A stretch of DNA of 64,000 nucleotides, from contig JAGTRK010000004.1 in the NCBI GenBank assembly GCA_018261955.1, forward strand, positions 1 to 64,000, in the 5' to 3' direction. Within the stretch, counting starts at the first letter, position 1; each line of letters opens with the position of its first letter. The notes under the pieces were generated by a model. It was not told where the DNA came from. It did no database searches and saw only the letters and a program-made list of their open reading frames with translations. Positions 1-7,698 of this stretch are shown here, in pieces. This DNA comes from Burkholderiaceae bacterium (lineage in GTDB: Bacteria > Pseudomonadota > Gammaproteobacteria > Burkholderiales > Burkholderiaceae). The translations under genes were made by a program, and so were the position numbers.

Positions 1-2
1 TG

Positions 3-89
3 ATGGGCTGGAAATTTTGGGTTGCAACAATAATCGTTGCAGTAATCGGGATTTTGCTCAATCCACATTACAACTTGCTGGGCAGATGA
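3..89 (+). CDS. Possible 28-residue membrane peptide
   Basis: A short reading frame begins with ATG inside a TGATG overlap at the very edge of the window, as if coupled to the stop codon of a gene lying to the left. Its residues 6–19 are strongly hydrophobic, so it would span the membrane once. It precedes the DUF4224 gene by 13 bases and is in the same direction. I do not recognise a family. It could also be chance, because only its position and hydrophobicity support it. Confidence 0.3.
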   Translation: MGWKFWVATIIVAVIGILLNPHYNLLGR

Positions 90-102
90 AAGGCGGTGAA
101 AA

Positions 103-333
103 ATGACGATTGAGCAACCACTATTCCTGACAGATGACGAGATGCACGAACTCACTGGCTACAAGCGATCAGCACAACAGATTGAAGTGCTCAAAGCAAA
201 TGCGATACCCTATACATTAACTGGCCAAGAAAAACCTCGCGTGTGTCGTTCCGTAATTGAGGGCGCACGTCCCAAAAAAACACAAACCAAACCACAGAAA
301 GAATGGTCGCCAACCCTTGCGAAAGCGTCCTAA
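103..333 (+). CDS. DUF4224 domain protein next to the integrase
   Basis: This 76-residue protein has the DUF4224 pattern: an N-terminal LTDDEMHELTGYKR stretch, then QIEVLKANAIPYTLT and a short basic tail. DUF4224 proteins are typically found immediately upstream of phage-type tyrosine integrases and have a small excisionase-like fold; a role in controlling excision is inferred from that, not shown. It lies 11 bases before the integrase on the same strand, so the two are probably co-transcribed. The length is normal for the family. Confidence 0.8.
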   Translation: MTIEQPLFLTDDEMHELTGYKRSAQQIEVLKANAIPYTLTGQEKPRVCRSVIEGARPKKTQTKPQKEWSPTLAKAS

Positions 334-344
334 AATGAATAATC

Positions 345-1445
345 ATGGCACGCAAACCAAGTACACACCCAAATCTGCCCAGGGGCATGAGAATACGCAA
401 GCGTGCGTATGGTGTGTATTACTACTATGACTGCGGCGGAAAACCGCGACGTGAAATTCCGCTCGGGTCTGATTATGTCATCGCCGTGCAAAAGTGGGCG
501 GAATTAGAACTTGAGAATAAAGCAACACTTGCCTCAGGTTTAATCACATTCAAATACGTATCAGACCGATACATGCGTGACGTTGTACCTACCAAAGCCC
601 CACTCACTCAAAAAGGCAACATTATAGAACTTGGGTTTCTGTTGCGGTTTTTCACCGATGCGCCGATTGAACAAATCAAACCAGTGCATATTCGCCAATA
701 CATGGACTGGCGGCATAGTGTCGCACGTGACCGCGTCATTGAATCAAATAAAGAGCGTGCGGTACAGGGCAAAGAACCTGTACAAATTACGGGAACTGAG
801 GGGCATGTCCGCGCCAATCGCGAGATAGCACTACTTAGCCACATATTCAATTACTCCCGTGAGTGGGGTTATACCGACAAAGCCAACCCATGCCTTGGAG
901 TTAGAAAAAACAAGGAATCAGGGCGTGATGTGTACGTGCACGATGACCTATACGCAAAGGTCTATGAGTGCGCGGAACAGCCGCTACGTGACTACATGGA
1001 CTTCATGTATTTGACTGGCCAACGCAATGCTGACGTGCTCAAAGCGGATGAATCGCAAATCATTGACGGGGCGTATTGTTTCCAACAGGGGAAAACAGGC
1101 AAGCGCATTCGCGTTGCTGTAGTGGGTGAATTTGGTAAGTTGATTGAACGCATCCAAGCGCGCAAATTGAGTGTGCATGCCGTGACCACACGCTTAATCA
1201 TAGACCAAGACGGTACGCCACTGGGTCGGCACACAATCCGATCACGGTTTGACAAAATACGCAAACACCTTGGCATATCATCAGCCGAATTTCAACTGCG
1301 AGACCTGAGAGCCAAGGCGGGCACAGATACTGAGCAAACACATGGTATGAGCGCGGCGCAAAGTCAACTTGGGCATGAATCAGAACAAATGACAAAGCAC
1401 TACGTGCGAAATCGACTTGGCAAACTGGTTAAGCCGACAAAGTGA
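345..1445 (+). CDS. Tyrosine-type site-specific integrase
   Basis: This 366-residue protein is a phage or island integrase of the tyrosine recombinase family. The catalytic pieces are readable: Arg227 in TGQRNADVL, Lys250 in the beta-hairpin QQGKTGK, box II at RDLR (319–322), His344 in QLGHES and the nucleophile Tyr353 in TKHYVRNR. Box II carries Arg where many family members have His, a variant I associate with DUF4224-linked integrases. The N-terminal 60 residues are basic and would bind arm sites. The gene points to a tRNA 3' fragment 180 bases downstream, which fits integration at a tRNA gene. Most of the element would lie left of the window. Confidence 0.92.
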   Translation: MARKPSTHPNLPRGMRIRKRAYGVYYYYDCGGKPRREIPLGSDYVIAVQKWAELELENKATLASGLITFKYVSDRYMRDVVPTKAPLTQKGNIIELGFLLRFFTDAPIEQIKPVHIRQYMDWRHSVARDRVIESNKERAVQGKEPVQITGTEGHVRANREIALLSHIFNYSREWGYTDKANPCLGVRKNKESGRDVYVHDDLYAKVYECAEQPLRDYMDFMYLTGQRNADVLKADESQIIDGAYCFQQGKTGKRIRVAVVGEFGKLIERIQARKLSVHAVTTRLIIDQDGTPLGRHTIRSRFDKIRKHLGISSAEFQLRDLRAKAGTDTEQTHGMSAAQSQLGHESEQMTKHYVRNRLGKLVKPTK

Positions 1446-1511
1446 ACTTGGGCAATTTTGCAAACTCACGTTTTATACTTGCAAAACACCTCATAATTCA
1501 GTTTCAATTTA

Positions 1512-1583
1512 GTTCCGCAACGAAAATGATAAACCAATCAAAACAATGACTTACTGATGGGCATTTTTTATAAATTGCGGAAC
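1512..1583. repeat. 9-bp inverted repeat between integrase and att site
   Basis: GTTCCGCAA at 1512–1520 and its exact reverse complement at 1575–1583 flank a 54-base AT-rich spacer. The position between the integrase gene and the tRNA fragment makes these candidate arm-type integrase sites. This is inference; no gene is visible in 1446–1625. Confidence 0.4.
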
Positions 1584-1625
1584 CAAATGTTGTAATAACC
1601 TATTGATTTAATTGATTTCTGGTTT

Positions 1626-1673
1626 GGACTCATAATCCTTTGGTCCGCGGTTCAAGTCCGCGACGGCCTACCA
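1626..1673 (+). other. Attachment site: 3' part of a tRNA gene (CAT anticodon)
   Basis: This stretch reads as the 3' half of a tRNA: anticodon loop CTCATAA, variable region, a T arm around GGTTCAAGTCC and a terminal ACCA. It is followed by a terminator. The 5' half of a tRNA is absent: upstream bases do not pair with the acceptor stem, and the anticodon stem fails at its outer two pairs, so homology begins near base 1626. That is what an integrase using a tRNA 3' end leaves at the distal end of its element. The CAT anticodon fits a methionine (or ile2) tRNA. The intact gene should lie left of the window. Confidence 0.75.
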
Positions 1674-1682
1674 ACGTTTAAG

Positions 1683-1711
1683 CGGGTTACAGCGATGTGA
1701 CCCGTTTTTTT
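1683..1711 (+). terminator. Terminator after the tRNA fragment
   Basis: A 9-bp stem with one G-U pair (CGGGTTACA against TGTGACCCG), loop GCGA, is followed by seven T residues. It sits 10 bases past the tRNA 3' end and is probably the original terminator of the target tRNA gene, duplicated with the att site or retained by the chromosome. Confidence 0.8.
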
Positions 1712-1729
1712 ATGGTTATTTTTAGACAG

Positions 1730-1752
1730 AATATTAGACACTGTCTAATATT
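1730..1752. repeat. Perfect 11-bp palindrome with a half-site repeat
   Basis: AATATTAGACA and its reverse complement face each other across a single C. A third copy of TTAGACA lies at 1722–1728, giving two direct and one inverted copy within 27 bases. T residues follow on the + strand. It could be a weak terminator or an operator; it lies 38 bases past the stop of the LexA/UmuD-like gene. Confidence 0.5.
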
Positions 1753-1789
1753 TTTTCAAACACGTTGTTAAAACAACCCTACAAGCTCG

Positions 1790-2413
1790 TCACCATGTTT
1801 TCTTAATCGAATACAGCACCACCCCCACAATACTCAAGGTGGATTCTTCGGTCGGACGAATAACTGGGTAGTCGTCATTCTCGGGATGCAATTCCACGCC
1901 GTTGGTGGTTTTAATCAAACGTTTGACGGTAAATTCATCATCTAAATTCGCCAACACAATATCACGATGGTGCGCTTCAACCGAACGATCAACCACCAGC
2001 ATATCGCCCTCAAAAATCCCCACCTTTGCCATTGAATCGCCTTTGACATAGACCGCGATGGTCGCTGCTGGGTTGTTAACCAAATAGGTGTTGAAATCCA
2101 AATAATCGGCGATGTCTGGCGAAGCCGATGCGGGCAAACCCGCACGCACGGCGTCTTGCGCGACGGGGATACGCAGACGCACAGGATCGGGCGTCATCAT
2201 CAGAGCATCGGGTGGAATCACTGTCTGTGCTTGGGTGCTGAGTGGCTCTTTGCGGTTTTTATGCTCGGTCAGCCATTGCTCCAATGAGATGACCAATGAT
2301 TCTGGGATGCGTTTGACCACAGTGGGTTCTTTGAATTGACCGCTACCCGCTTTGCGACCTGCGCCTTTGCGCGCGCCGCCACGTGTGGGTTTGCTGGGGG
2401 TGTCTTGGCTCAT
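1790..2413 (-). CDS. LexA/UmuD-type S24 peptidase, SOS-like autocleaved protein
   Basis: The 207-residue product matches the UmuD/LexA serine-lysine autoprotease fold. The nucleophile is Ser127 in GDSM, the general base is Lys164 in FTVKRL, and the expected Ala91–Gly92 cleavage bond is in VRAGLP. The N-terminal 35 residues are basic and glycine-rich (GGARKGAGRKAGSG), unlike a LexA winged helix, so DNA binding is possible but unproven. I chose the ATG at 2413 because AGAGG sits eight bases before it; an in-frame ATG at 2461 would add 16 residues. A UmuD would normally be followed by umuC; instead the gene ends just short of the att site, so its partner may have been displaced. Confidence 0.82.
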   Translation of the reverse strand: MSQDTPSKPTRGGARKGAGRKAGSGQFKEPTVVKRIPESLVISLEQWLTEHKNRKEPLSTQAQTVIPPDALMMTPDPVRLRIPVAQDAVRAGLPASASPDIADYLDFNTYLVNNPAATIAVYVKGDSMAKVGIFEGDMLVVDRSVEAHHRDIVLANLDDEFTVKRLIKTTNGVELHPENDDYPVIRPTEESTLSIVGVVLYSIKKTW

Positions 2414-2581
2414 GGTATGACCTCTATAATTGATAATTGTTACTTTATTCAATTGTGCCATACTTTTTCAAGCGAAGGTGAATTATTTGGTGTTTTGCGC
2501 GCATCGTGCACGATAGGTATTCTATATATATTTATCAAATATAAAATATAGATTTTATTATTTTATTGTTATAACAAAACC

Positions 2582-2630
2582 GAGTAGAATCGCACCTCGT
2601 TATATTTTTTTATTATAAATAATTCTACTC
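2582..2630. promoter_or_regulatory. 9-bp inverted repeat upstream of tauE
   Basis: GAGTAGAAT at 2582–2590 and its exact reverse complement at 2622–2630 are separated by 31 AT-rich bases and end 16 bases before the TauE-like start codon. The arrangement suggests a two-site operator or looped element controlling the exporter–cysI transcript. No known consensus could be assigned. Confidence 0.35.
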
Positions 2631-2646
2631 TATAGTTGATATTTGC

Positions 2647-3621
2647 ATGAAAATTCGAGATTTAGATTTTGCCGACACCGCCGTTTTGCACGACCACGAA
2701 GCATTGGGTTTGCCGCCTTTGGAGCGACAAATTGCGCAGGCGAGCATCCACCCTATTTTAAAAACAGCGTCTTATCTGACTGTGGCGACTTTGTTTGCGT
2801 TAGCGGTGTATTTGGTAACGCAGTTGTTTTTTGGCGCGCATCCGAGTTCAGGCATGGACTTGATTGCTTCGGCATTGCGCAACCCGATTTTTTGGAGTTC
2901 TTTGCTCGTCGGCTTATTGGCTCAGGTGGTCGATGGTGCGTTGGGCATGGCCTACGGCATCACGGCCAGTTCATTTTTGCTTGCATCGGGTGCATCGCCC
3001 GCACTGGCAACAGGCGCAACCCATTTGGCAGAAGTATTCACCACAGGGGTTTCGGGTGTGTCGCACGTTAAATTGGGCAATGTGAACAAAAAATTGTTTT
3101 TGAATTTATTGATTCCCGGTTTGATGGGTGTGCTGCTCGGCGCGTACATCATCACCAATGTTGATGGTAAAGTCATTAAGCCGTACATCAATGGCTATTT
3201 GTTTTTGATGGGCTTGTATGTTTTGAGTAAAGCCTTTCGTCGCATCACGCTCAAAACCGATATTGAATCGGCCAAGGTAGCACCGTTGGCGGTCTTTGGT
3301 GGCTTTATGGACACCGTCGGCGGTGGCGGTTGGGGGCCGATTGTCACCACCTCATTGGTCGGCGCAGGTCACAACCCACGCACCACGATTGGTTCGGTGA
3401 ATTTTGCCGAGTTTTTCTTGACCGTGGCTTCGGCAACTGCTTTTTTTGCACTGCTCGACGGTCAGGTTTGGGTGATTGTTGCGGGCTTGGTGATTGGTGG
3501 TTTATTCGCCGCGCCATTTGCAGCGTATGCAACACGGCATTTTAAAACCAAAACCTTGTTAATTTTAGTGGGCTGTTTGATTAGTTGTGTGAGCCTGTAT
3601 AATTTGTCTAAATTATTCTAA
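2647..3621 (+). CDS. TauE/SafE-family sulfite exporter
   Basis: A 324-residue inner-membrane protein of the TauE/SafE (DUF81) family, with about eight hydrophobic segments between residues 40 and 320 and the family's glycine-rich stretches (FMDTVGGGGWGPIVTTSL in the second half; LAQVVDGALGMAYG in the first). Members move sulfite or organosulfur anions out of the cell. It lies 17 bases before cysI on the same strand, so export of excess sulfite produced by sulfate reduction is the likely job; the substrate itself is inferred from context. The N-terminal 40 residues form a hydrophilic extension before the first membrane segment. Confidence 0.88.
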   Translation: MKIRDLDFADTAVLHDHEALGLPPLERQIAQASIHPILKTASYLTVATLFALAVYLVTQLFFGAHPSSGMDLIASALRNPIFWSSLLVGLLAQVVDGALGMAYGITASSFLLASGASPALATGATHLAEVFTTGVSGVSHVKLGNVNKKLFLNLLIPGLMGVLLGAYIITNVDGKVIKPYINGYLFLMGLYVLSKAFRRITLKTDIESAKVAPLAVFGGFMDTVGGGGWGPIVTTSLVGAGHNPRTTIGSVNFAEFFLTVASATAFFALLDGQVWVIVAGLVIGGLFAAPFAAYATRHFKTKTLLILVGCLISCVSLYNLSKLF

Positions 3622-3638
3622 AGATTTAAGGACACACC

Positions 3639-5315
3639 ATGTACCGTTACAATCAAATCGACCAAACCATCGTTCAAGAGCGCGTGAATCAATACCGCGA
3701 CCAGCTCACGCGTTTTCTCGCGGGTGAATTGGCAGAGGACGAGTTTCGCCCATTGCGCCTGCAAAACGGTTTGTACATACAACGTCACGCGCCGATGTTG
3801 CGCGTGGCTGTGCCTTATGGTTTGCTCTCATCGACACAATTTCGCGCCTTGGCCGATATTGCCGATACGTATGATAAAGGCTATGTGCATTTTTCAACTC
3901 GCCAAAATGTCCAGTTCAATTGGCCACAGTTGGAAAAAACCGCTGATATTTTGCAAGCCTTGGCGGATGTCGAAATGCACGCGATTCAGACCTCGGGCGC
4001 GTGTGTGCGCAACATTACCACCGACGAATTTGCAGGTGTGGCTCAAGATGAAATCATCGACCCACGCCCGTATTGCGAAATCATGCGCCAGTGGAGCACA
4101 TTTCACCCTGAATTTGCGGGCTTGCCGCGCAAGTTCAAAATCGCAATTTGTGGCTCAAGCGAAGACCGTGCCGTGACCTTTGCGCACGACATTGGTTTGT
4201 ATGTATTGCGCAACGCTGCGGGCGAAGTCGGCTTTCGCATATCGGTCGGCGGTGGTTTGGGACGCACGCCGATGATTGGTTCAATTGTGCGTGAGTTTCT
4301 GCCGTGGCAACACGTGATGAGTTATTGCGAGGCGATTTTACGCGTGTACAACCGCTATGGTCGCCGCGATAATTTATACAAAGCGCGAATTAAAATTTTG
4401 CTCAAGGCTTTGGGCATAGAGGAATTCACGCGCCAAGTCGAAGCCGAATTCAAGCACAATGAAAACGGCCCGTCCACCATTACACAGGCAGAACTTGAGC
4501 GTGTGGCGCATTTTTTCACTGAACCTGATTATGAAACATTGGACGATGTGGATTTCACTCAAGCCGAATTTGCCGACAACATCGCATTCACGCGTTGGCG
4601 CGAGCGCAACACCCGTGCGCACAAACGCGCGGGCTATGCTTCGGTGGTTCTGTCGTTCAAAGCCAATGATGTCGCACCAGGGGACGCAACTTCCAAACAA
4701 ATGCGCGTGGTCGCCGATTTGGCGGACGCACACAGCTTTGGCGAATTGCGCGTGTCACACGAGCAAAACCTCATCCTCGCCGATGTGCCGCAAAAAGACC
4801 TGTTGAGCGTTTGGCAAACTTTGAAAACCAATGGTATGGCCACACCGAATGTCGGTTTGCTGACCGACATCATCGCCTGCCCCGGCGGTGATTTTTGCTC
4901 ATTGGCCAATGCCAAATCCATCCCAATTGCCAATGCGATTCAGACGCGCTTTAGCGACTGGGATTACCTGCACGATTTGGGCGAAATTCAGTTGAATATT
5001 TCGGGCTGTATGAACTCGTGCGGTCACCACCACGTGGCGCACATCGGGATTCTCGGCGTGGACAAAGACGGCAAAGAATGGTATCAAATCTCGCTTGGCG
5101 GCTCGGACGGCACGCATTTGGGTGGCTTCGTTCCCTCGATTGGCAAAGTCATTGGCCCATCGTTTGCCGCAGAAAACATTGTCGATGCGGTTCAAACCAT
5201 CATCACCACGTTCACACAACTACGAGAGGACGGAGAATTATTCATCGATACCGTGCGCCGTGTGGGGATAGAGCCGTTTAAAAAAGCGGTGTATCCGAGT
5301 AAGGAATTGCATTGA
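3639..5315 (+). CDS. cysI: Sulfite reductase hemoprotein (beta subunit)
   Basis: This 558-residue enzyme reduces sulfite to sulfide with six electrons in the cytoplasm. The siroheme–[4Fe-4S] ligands are visible as Cys414-x5-Cys420 and Cys457-x3-Cys461 (GCMNSCGHHH). The duplicated ferredoxin-like halves typical of nitrite/sulfite reductases are both present. A good ribosome site (AAGGA, six-base spacing) precedes the ATG. No cysJ flavoprotein is nearby, as is usual for the betaproteobacterial cysI–DUF934–cysH type of cluster, so electrons probably come from another donor such as ferredoxin. A repeat-containing 127-base gap separates it from the cysH fusion. Confidence 0.95.
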   Translation: MYRYNQIDQTIVQERVNQYRDQLTRFLAGELAEDEFRPLRLQNGLYIQRHAPMLRVAVPYGLLSSTQFRALADIADTYDKGYVHFSTRQNVQFNWPQLEKTADILQALADVEMHAIQTSGACVRNITTDEFAGVAQDEIIDPRPYCEIMRQWSTFHPEFAGLPRKFKIAICGSSEDRAVTFAHDIGLYVLRNAAGEVGFRISVGGGLGRTPMIGSIVREFLPWQHVMSYCEAILRVYNRYGRRDNLYKARIKILLKALGIEEFTRQVEAEFKHNENGPSTITQAELERVAHFFTEPDYETLDDVDFTQAEFADNIAFTRWRERNTRAHKRAGYASVVLSFKANDVAPGDATSKQMRVVADLADAHSFGELRVSHEQNLILADVPQKDLLSVWQTLKTNGMATPNVGLLTDIIACPGGDFCSLANAKSIPIANAIQTRFSDWDYLHDLGEIQLNISGCMNSCGHHHVAHIGILGVDKDGKEWYQISLGGSDGTHLGGFVPSIGKVIGPSFAAENIVDAVQTIITTFTQLREDGELFIDTVRRVGIEPFKKAVYPSKELH

Positions 5316-5316
5316 C

Positions 5317-5414
5317 CGTCATTGCGAACCTTATTTTTGAGGTGAAGCAATCCAAGCAACTTTGAAATAATTGACCCTGTATGGATTGCTTCGCACCAAT
5401 CGCTCACAACGACG
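5317..5414. repeat. Interspersed palindromic repeat (GAAGCAATCC type)
   Basis: The gap between cysI and cysH begins with CGTCATTGCGA and ends with a degenerate complement, with an inner pair GAAGCAATCCA and TGGATTGCTTCGC. A related copy lies at 10369–10446 and a fragment at 41528–41556. It would be transcribed between cysI and cysH and could fold into a long hairpin. Confidence 0.7.
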
Positions 5415-5442
5415 GAATATCTAAATAACGAAATAACAAACC

Positions 5443-6675
5443 ATGAACTACATACTCAACCAACAACCCACGACCGACCCATATCAACTTCTGCGCCTGA
5501 GCGAGACTGACGATGCGTCCAACATTAGCGTATCCAACACGCCAACCATCGTACCATTGGTAGTTTGGCAAGCGCAGCCTGCTTTGCAGACACGCAGCGA
5601 CATCGGCGTGTGGTTGGAGAACACCACCGAGCCTGAAAACCTCAATATGGATTGGAATCACTTTCCCGTGATTGCGCTGGATTACCCAAAGTTCACCGAT
5701 GGCCGTTCTCACTCTATCGCGTATCTGTTGCGCAACCGTTTAAATTTTAAAAACGAATTGCGTGCAATTGGCGATGTTTTGGTCGATCAATTGTTTTATA
5801 TGAAGCGTGTCGGTTTTAACGCATTTTCTCTGCGTGCGGATCAAAAAATCGACACCGCACTGCGTATGCTCAACGCCTTTAGCCAAACCTATCAAGGCTC
5901 AACCGATGAACCACGTCCATTGTTCGCACGCGCGCACGAGGACGTGCCCGCTAACCACGATCACGGTGTGAATGCGAAAATTGCTGCACTCGAAACCTTG
6001 ATGCGTGACATCGCTGAGCAACACGCACCTGCTGTGTTGGCCAACAGTTTGGCGTATGAAGACATGATTTTGACCGATGTGATTGCGCGTTTGCAGTTAC
6101 CAATTGAAATGTTTACCTTACAAACGGGTATGCTGCACGCCGAGACTTCCAATATGGTCTCTGTCATCAAAACGCACTATGGTCTGGATGTACACGAATA
6201 CACCCCCGACGAAACCGAGGTGGCGCAATACATCGCTGAGCGCGGCAAACACGCATTCTACGAATCCGTTGAACTGCGTAAAGCCTGCTGTCACATTCGC
6301 AAGGTCAAACCTTTACAACGTGCGCTCGTGGGGCAAAAAGCCTGGATTACGGGGCAACGCGCCGAGCAATCTGTGACACGAACCACGCTACCGCTACAAG
6401 AATTTGACACAGGCAATCAATTGGAAAAATTCAACCCACTGCGCGATTGGTCATTCGCCGATGTCAAAGGCTACATTGCACAATTTAACGTGCCGTACAA
6501 CCCGCTGCATGACCAAGGCTATCCATCCATCGGTTGCGAGCCGTGTACCCGCGCCATCAAACCGAACGAAGATTTACGCGCAGGTCGTTGGTGGTGGGAA
6601 AACCAAGACAGCAAAGAATGTGGCTTGCACGTCAGCAACCCACGCCCTGAATTACATGAGGACAAAGATGACTAA
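5443..6675 (+). CDS. cysH: DUF934–CysH fusion: APS reductase with N-terminal DUF934
   Basis: One uninterrupted frame encodes two proteins that are usually separate neighbours. Residues 1–155 match DUF934 (VGVWL-like start, ALDYPKFTDGR, LRAIGDVLVDQLFYMKRVGF). After a short linker (about 160–176), residues 177–400 match the phosphoadenylyl/adenylylsulfate reductase CysH. Cys282-Cys283, Cys365 and Cys368 form the CC..CxxC iron-sulfur motif of APS reductases and Cys393 in ECGLH is the catalytic thiol, so APS is the likely substrate. The product reduces activated sulfate to sulfite for CysI. Its last eight bases overlap the cysD start, implying coupled translation. Confidence 0.93.
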   Translation: MNYILNQQPTTDPYQLLRLSETDDASNISVSNTPTIVPLVVWQAQPALQTRSDIGVWLENTTEPENLNMDWNHFPVIALDYPKFTDGRSHSIAYLLRNRLNFKNELRAIGDVLVDQLFYMKRVGFNAFSLRADQKIDTALRMLNAFSQTYQGSTDEPRPLFARAHEDVPANHDHGVNAKIAALETLMRDIAEQHAPAVLANSLAYEDMILTDVIARLQLPIEMFTLQTGMLHAETSNMVSVIKTHYGLDVHEYTPDETEVAQYIAERGKHAFYESVELRKACCHIRKVKPLQRALVGQKAWITGQRAEQSVTRTTLPLQEFDTGNQLEKFNPLRDWSFADVKGYIAQFNVPYNPLHDQGYPSIGCEPCTRAIKPNEDLRAGRWWWENQDSKECGLHVSNPRPELHEDKDD

Positions 6676-7603
6676 TATCGATTTTAACCAACAATTCAAC
6701 TCCGCCCACCTCGACTGGCTCGAATCCGAGTCCATCCACATCCTGCGCGAGGTCGCCGCCGAATGCACCAACCCTGCACTGTTGTTTTCGGGTGGTAAAG
6801 ACTCGATTGTCGTATTGCATTTGGCGTTAAAAGCCTTTCGTCCCAATAAACTGCCATTCAAAATTGTGCACGTGGACACAGGGCACAATTTCCCCGAAGT
6901 CATCGCTTTTCGCGACAAACGTTTGGCAGAAATTGGTGAGCCATTGGTGGTCGGCAGTGTCGAAGCATCCATCCGCAAAGGCACGGTGCGCCTGCGAAAT
7001 CCCGATACCGACTCGCGCAATGCGGCGCAAGCCGTGACTTTGCTCGAAACCATTGCCGAGCACCAGTTTGATGCCTGCATCGGCGGCGCGCGCCGTGATG
7101 AAGAAAAAGCCCGCGCGAAAGAGCGCATCTTCTCGTTCCGCGATGATTTTGGTCAATGGGATCCAAAAGCGCAACGCCCTGAACTTTGGTCGATCTACAA
7201 CGCCCGCATCCACAAAGGTGAGAATATGCGCGTGTTCCCAATTTCCAACTGGACAGAAATGGACATTTGGCAATACATCGCGCGTGAGAGTTTGGAATTG
7301 CCACCGATTTACTTTGCACATGAGCGCGACACGTTTGAGCGTCAAGGTCTCATTGTATCGGTCATGCCACTGACCCCGCCTGAAACCGATGCGGAACGCG
7401 CCAGCGTTGCCAAACGTGTGGTGCGATTTCGCACCGTCGGCGATATTTCCTGCACCTCACCTGTGTTATCGGATGCAGATTCCATCGAGAAAATTTTGGA
7501 GGAAACGGCAGAGACCACGATTACCGAACGCGGCGCAACCCGATTGGATGACCAAACGTCTGAGGCATCGATGGAAAAACGCAAACGCGAGGGATATTTC
7601 TAA
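6668..7603 (+). CDS. cysD: Sulfate adenylyltransferase subunit 2
   Basis: A 311-residue ATP pyrophosphatase-fold subunit that makes adenylylsulfate from sulfate and ATP together with the CysN GTPase. The PP-loop SGGKDS is near residue 38 and the family ending with KRKREGYF is intact. The ATG at 6668 overlaps the end of the cysH fusion by eight bases (ATGACTAA), and the frame further upstream has no family similarity. The cysH–cysD–cysN order indicates one sulfate-activation operon. Confidence 0.96.
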   Translation: MTNIDFNQQFNSAHLDWLESESIHILREVAAECTNPALLFSGGKDSIVVLHLALKAFRPNKLPFKIVHVDTGHNFPEVIAFRDKRLAEIGEPLVVGSVEASIRKGTVRLRNPDTDSRNAAQAVTLLETIAEHQFDACIGGARRDEEKARAKERIFSFRDDFGQWDPKAQRPELWSIYNARIHKGENMRVFPISNWTEMDIWQYIARESLELPPIYFAHERDTFERQGLIVSVMPLTPPETDAERASVAKRVVRFRTVGDISCTSPVLSDADSIEKILEETAETTITERGATRLDDQTSEASMEKRKREGYF

Positions 7604-7610
7604 TAGTTCC

Positions 7611-7682
7611 GTAGGGGCGGGTTTCAAACCCGCCCAGAACTCAAACGACACACAAACGGGTGGGTTTAAAACCCACCCCTAC
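7611..7682. repeat. GC-rich double palindrome between cysD and cysN
   Basis: Two short palindromes (GGCGGGTTTCAAACCCGCC at 7616–7634 and GGGTGGGTTTAAAACCCACCC-like at 7658–7678) lie inside a longer inverted pair, GTAGGGG at the left and CCCCTAC at the right. This is a REP-like intergenic element in an operon interior. It may stabilise or attenuate the message; it ends 16 bases before the cysN start. Confidence 0.75.
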
Positions 7683-7698
7683 CAATCAAGGAAACACC

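Noticed and set aside
1597-1673. Complete tRNA gene at the att site
   Set aside because: Bases upstream of 1626 cannot form the acceptor and D arms, so only the 3' part is present.
6404-6667. N-terminal extension of CysD by 88 codons
   Set aside because: The extra region overlaps the cysH fusion in another frame and has no similarity to CysD; the ATG at 6668 fits the family start.
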